A DNA stretch of 6,017 bases from an uncultured Prevotellaceae bacterium (GTDB lineage Bacteria > Bacteroidota > Bacteroidia > Bacteroidales > Bacteroidaceae). The notes beneath the pieces were generated by a model. It did no database searches. It had not been told where the DNA came from and was given only the letters and a program-made list of their open reading frames with translations. Position 1 is the stretch's first letter. Every line of letters begins with the position of its first letter. Position numbers and translations under genes: made by a program. Positions 5,321 through 6,017 of this stretch are shown here, piece by piece. Location: contig CALAVF010000372.1 in the NCBI GenBank assembly GCA_937892315.1, forward strand, positions 1 to 6,017. The letters are read 5' to 3'.

Positions 5321-6017
5321 ATGAAAAGGTCGATTTTATCACTCATGCTGGCTCTGATGGCGAGCAGCATGTTTGGGCAGACGGTGGAGGAACTGTTTGT
5401 GAAATACATCACGATGGCGGCACCGAACGCTCAGTATGAGGACACGACTGACGAAGTGCGTGAAGCCATGAAGGAGAACAAGAAGGGCAATGACCTGGGC
5501 TTGACGGCAAAGGAGATTGACTTTACGCTGAAAAGCCTCAAGAAGTGTGAACAGGTGCAACTGACCCTCGATGAAGGCCAACTGCAAGAACTGGAGCGAG
5601 ACATCCAGTCGCTGAAAGGCTACGAGATGCTGTTCATTCAGAATGATAACAAGGAACCGAACGACTCCACCAGCGTTCTGGGTCAACTTTGGAATCAGAC
5701 ATTCTCGCCGAAGTACAAACTCGTGGCGTATGGCAAGGTGAAAGGAAACATCGTCAGCAATATCCTATTGCGTTGGGACATCTGGGGAAAAGTGGCGTTG
5801 GCACATCTCGATTGCAAGGTGCGTAAAGACCTGCTGGCACAGGCACTTTTCGATGGCAATCTGGTTAGTTTTGGTGATGACGAGGATGAAGGCAACTTGG
5901 TTGACATGAAGAAGGTCGTGGAAGACGTGGACAACGGCCATGTGCTGTTTGTCATTCATGGCAAGGAACATCCTGAATTCCGCACAACGAGTGAGGCGAG
6001 AGATTATATGATAAACA
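5321..6017 (+). CDS. Exported protein of unknown function, C-terminus cut by right edge
   Basis: The visible part is 232 residues. A short signal peptide is evident: MKRS, a hydrophobic segment at 5-18, and cleavage near FG|Q at residue 20. The mature part opens TVEELFVKYITMAAPNAQYED, has a charged helical stretch at about 45-110, then a strand-like segment with WDIWGKVALAHLDC (around 148-161) and RKDLLAQALFDGN, and an acidic DDEDEG before a region with VLFVIHGKEHPEF. I do not recognise the family. It sits 21 nt behind the DUF4252-type gene and probably acts with it in the periplasm or at the outer membrane. The start is supported by the signal peptide. The stop codon lies outside the window. 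Confidence 0.75.
   Translation, partial: MKRSILSLMLALMASSMFGQTVEELFVKYITMAAPNAQYEDTTDEVREAMKENKKGNDLGLTAKEIDFTLKSLKKCEQVQLTLDEGQLQELERDIQSLKGYEMLFIQNDNKEPNDSTSVLGQLWNQTFSPKYKLVAYGKVKGNIVSNILLRWDIWGKVALAHLDCKVRKDLLAQALFDGNLVSFGDDEDEGNLVDMKKVVEDVDNGHVLFVIHGKEHPEFRTTSEARDYMIN

Overview
The window looks like chromosomal DNA from a Bacteroidales bacterium, most likely Prevotella or a close relative. This rests on Bacteroidetes-type promoter elements (TAnnTTTG, in one case with an upstream TTTG about 20 bp away), weak or absent Shine-Dalgarno sequences, a Bacteroidetes-type HU-related protein, short lipoproteins with Bacteroidetes-style signals, a DUF4252-type protein, and a radical SAM/lipoprotein pair that I know from this phylum. 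No species-level assignment is possible by eye.

Layout. (1) 1-1260, minus strand: the N-terminal 420 residues of the replicative DNA polymerase III alpha subunit (dnaE), running off the left edge, with what looks like an intact metal-binding PHP domain. (2) 1261-1547: a divergent intergenic region holding an AT-rich array of four 12-bp palindromes spaced exactly 21 bp apart and bounded by perfect 12-bp inverted repeats, then a promoter and a leader for the next gene. (3) 1548-2168, plus strand: an HU-family DNA-binding protein with a C-terminal winged-helix-like segment. (4) 2194-2235: a terminator-like hairpin that also contains a promoter. (5) 2294-3886, plus strand: a compact three-gene unit of two small paralogous lipoproteins with repeated MYG(V/I)P motifs, followed by a radical SAM/SPASM enzyme. 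(6) 3883-4545, minus strand: a tyrosine-rich putative surface lipoprotein, convergent with the radical SAM gene, their stop codons overlapping. (7) 4546-4795: a divergent regulatory region with -7 elements facing both ways. (8) 4796-6017, plus strand: a two-gene exported-protein unit, a DUF4252-type protein followed by an unrecognised secreted protein cut by the right edge.

The most interesting part is 2194-3886. The order (promoter, two small repeat-bearing substrate-like lipoproteins, then a SPASM-type radical SAM enzyme) resembles a RiPP-style precursor/modifying-enzyme operon, except that the presumed substrates carry lipoprotein signals. As I recall, this is a catalogued but functionally uncharacterised pairing (rSAM/lipoprotein system, TIGR04133/TIGR04134). 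Its chemistry is not known to me. The second notable element is the 21-bp-periodic palindrome array between dnaE and the HU-like gene, which looks like a phased protein-binding array or an interspersed repeat.
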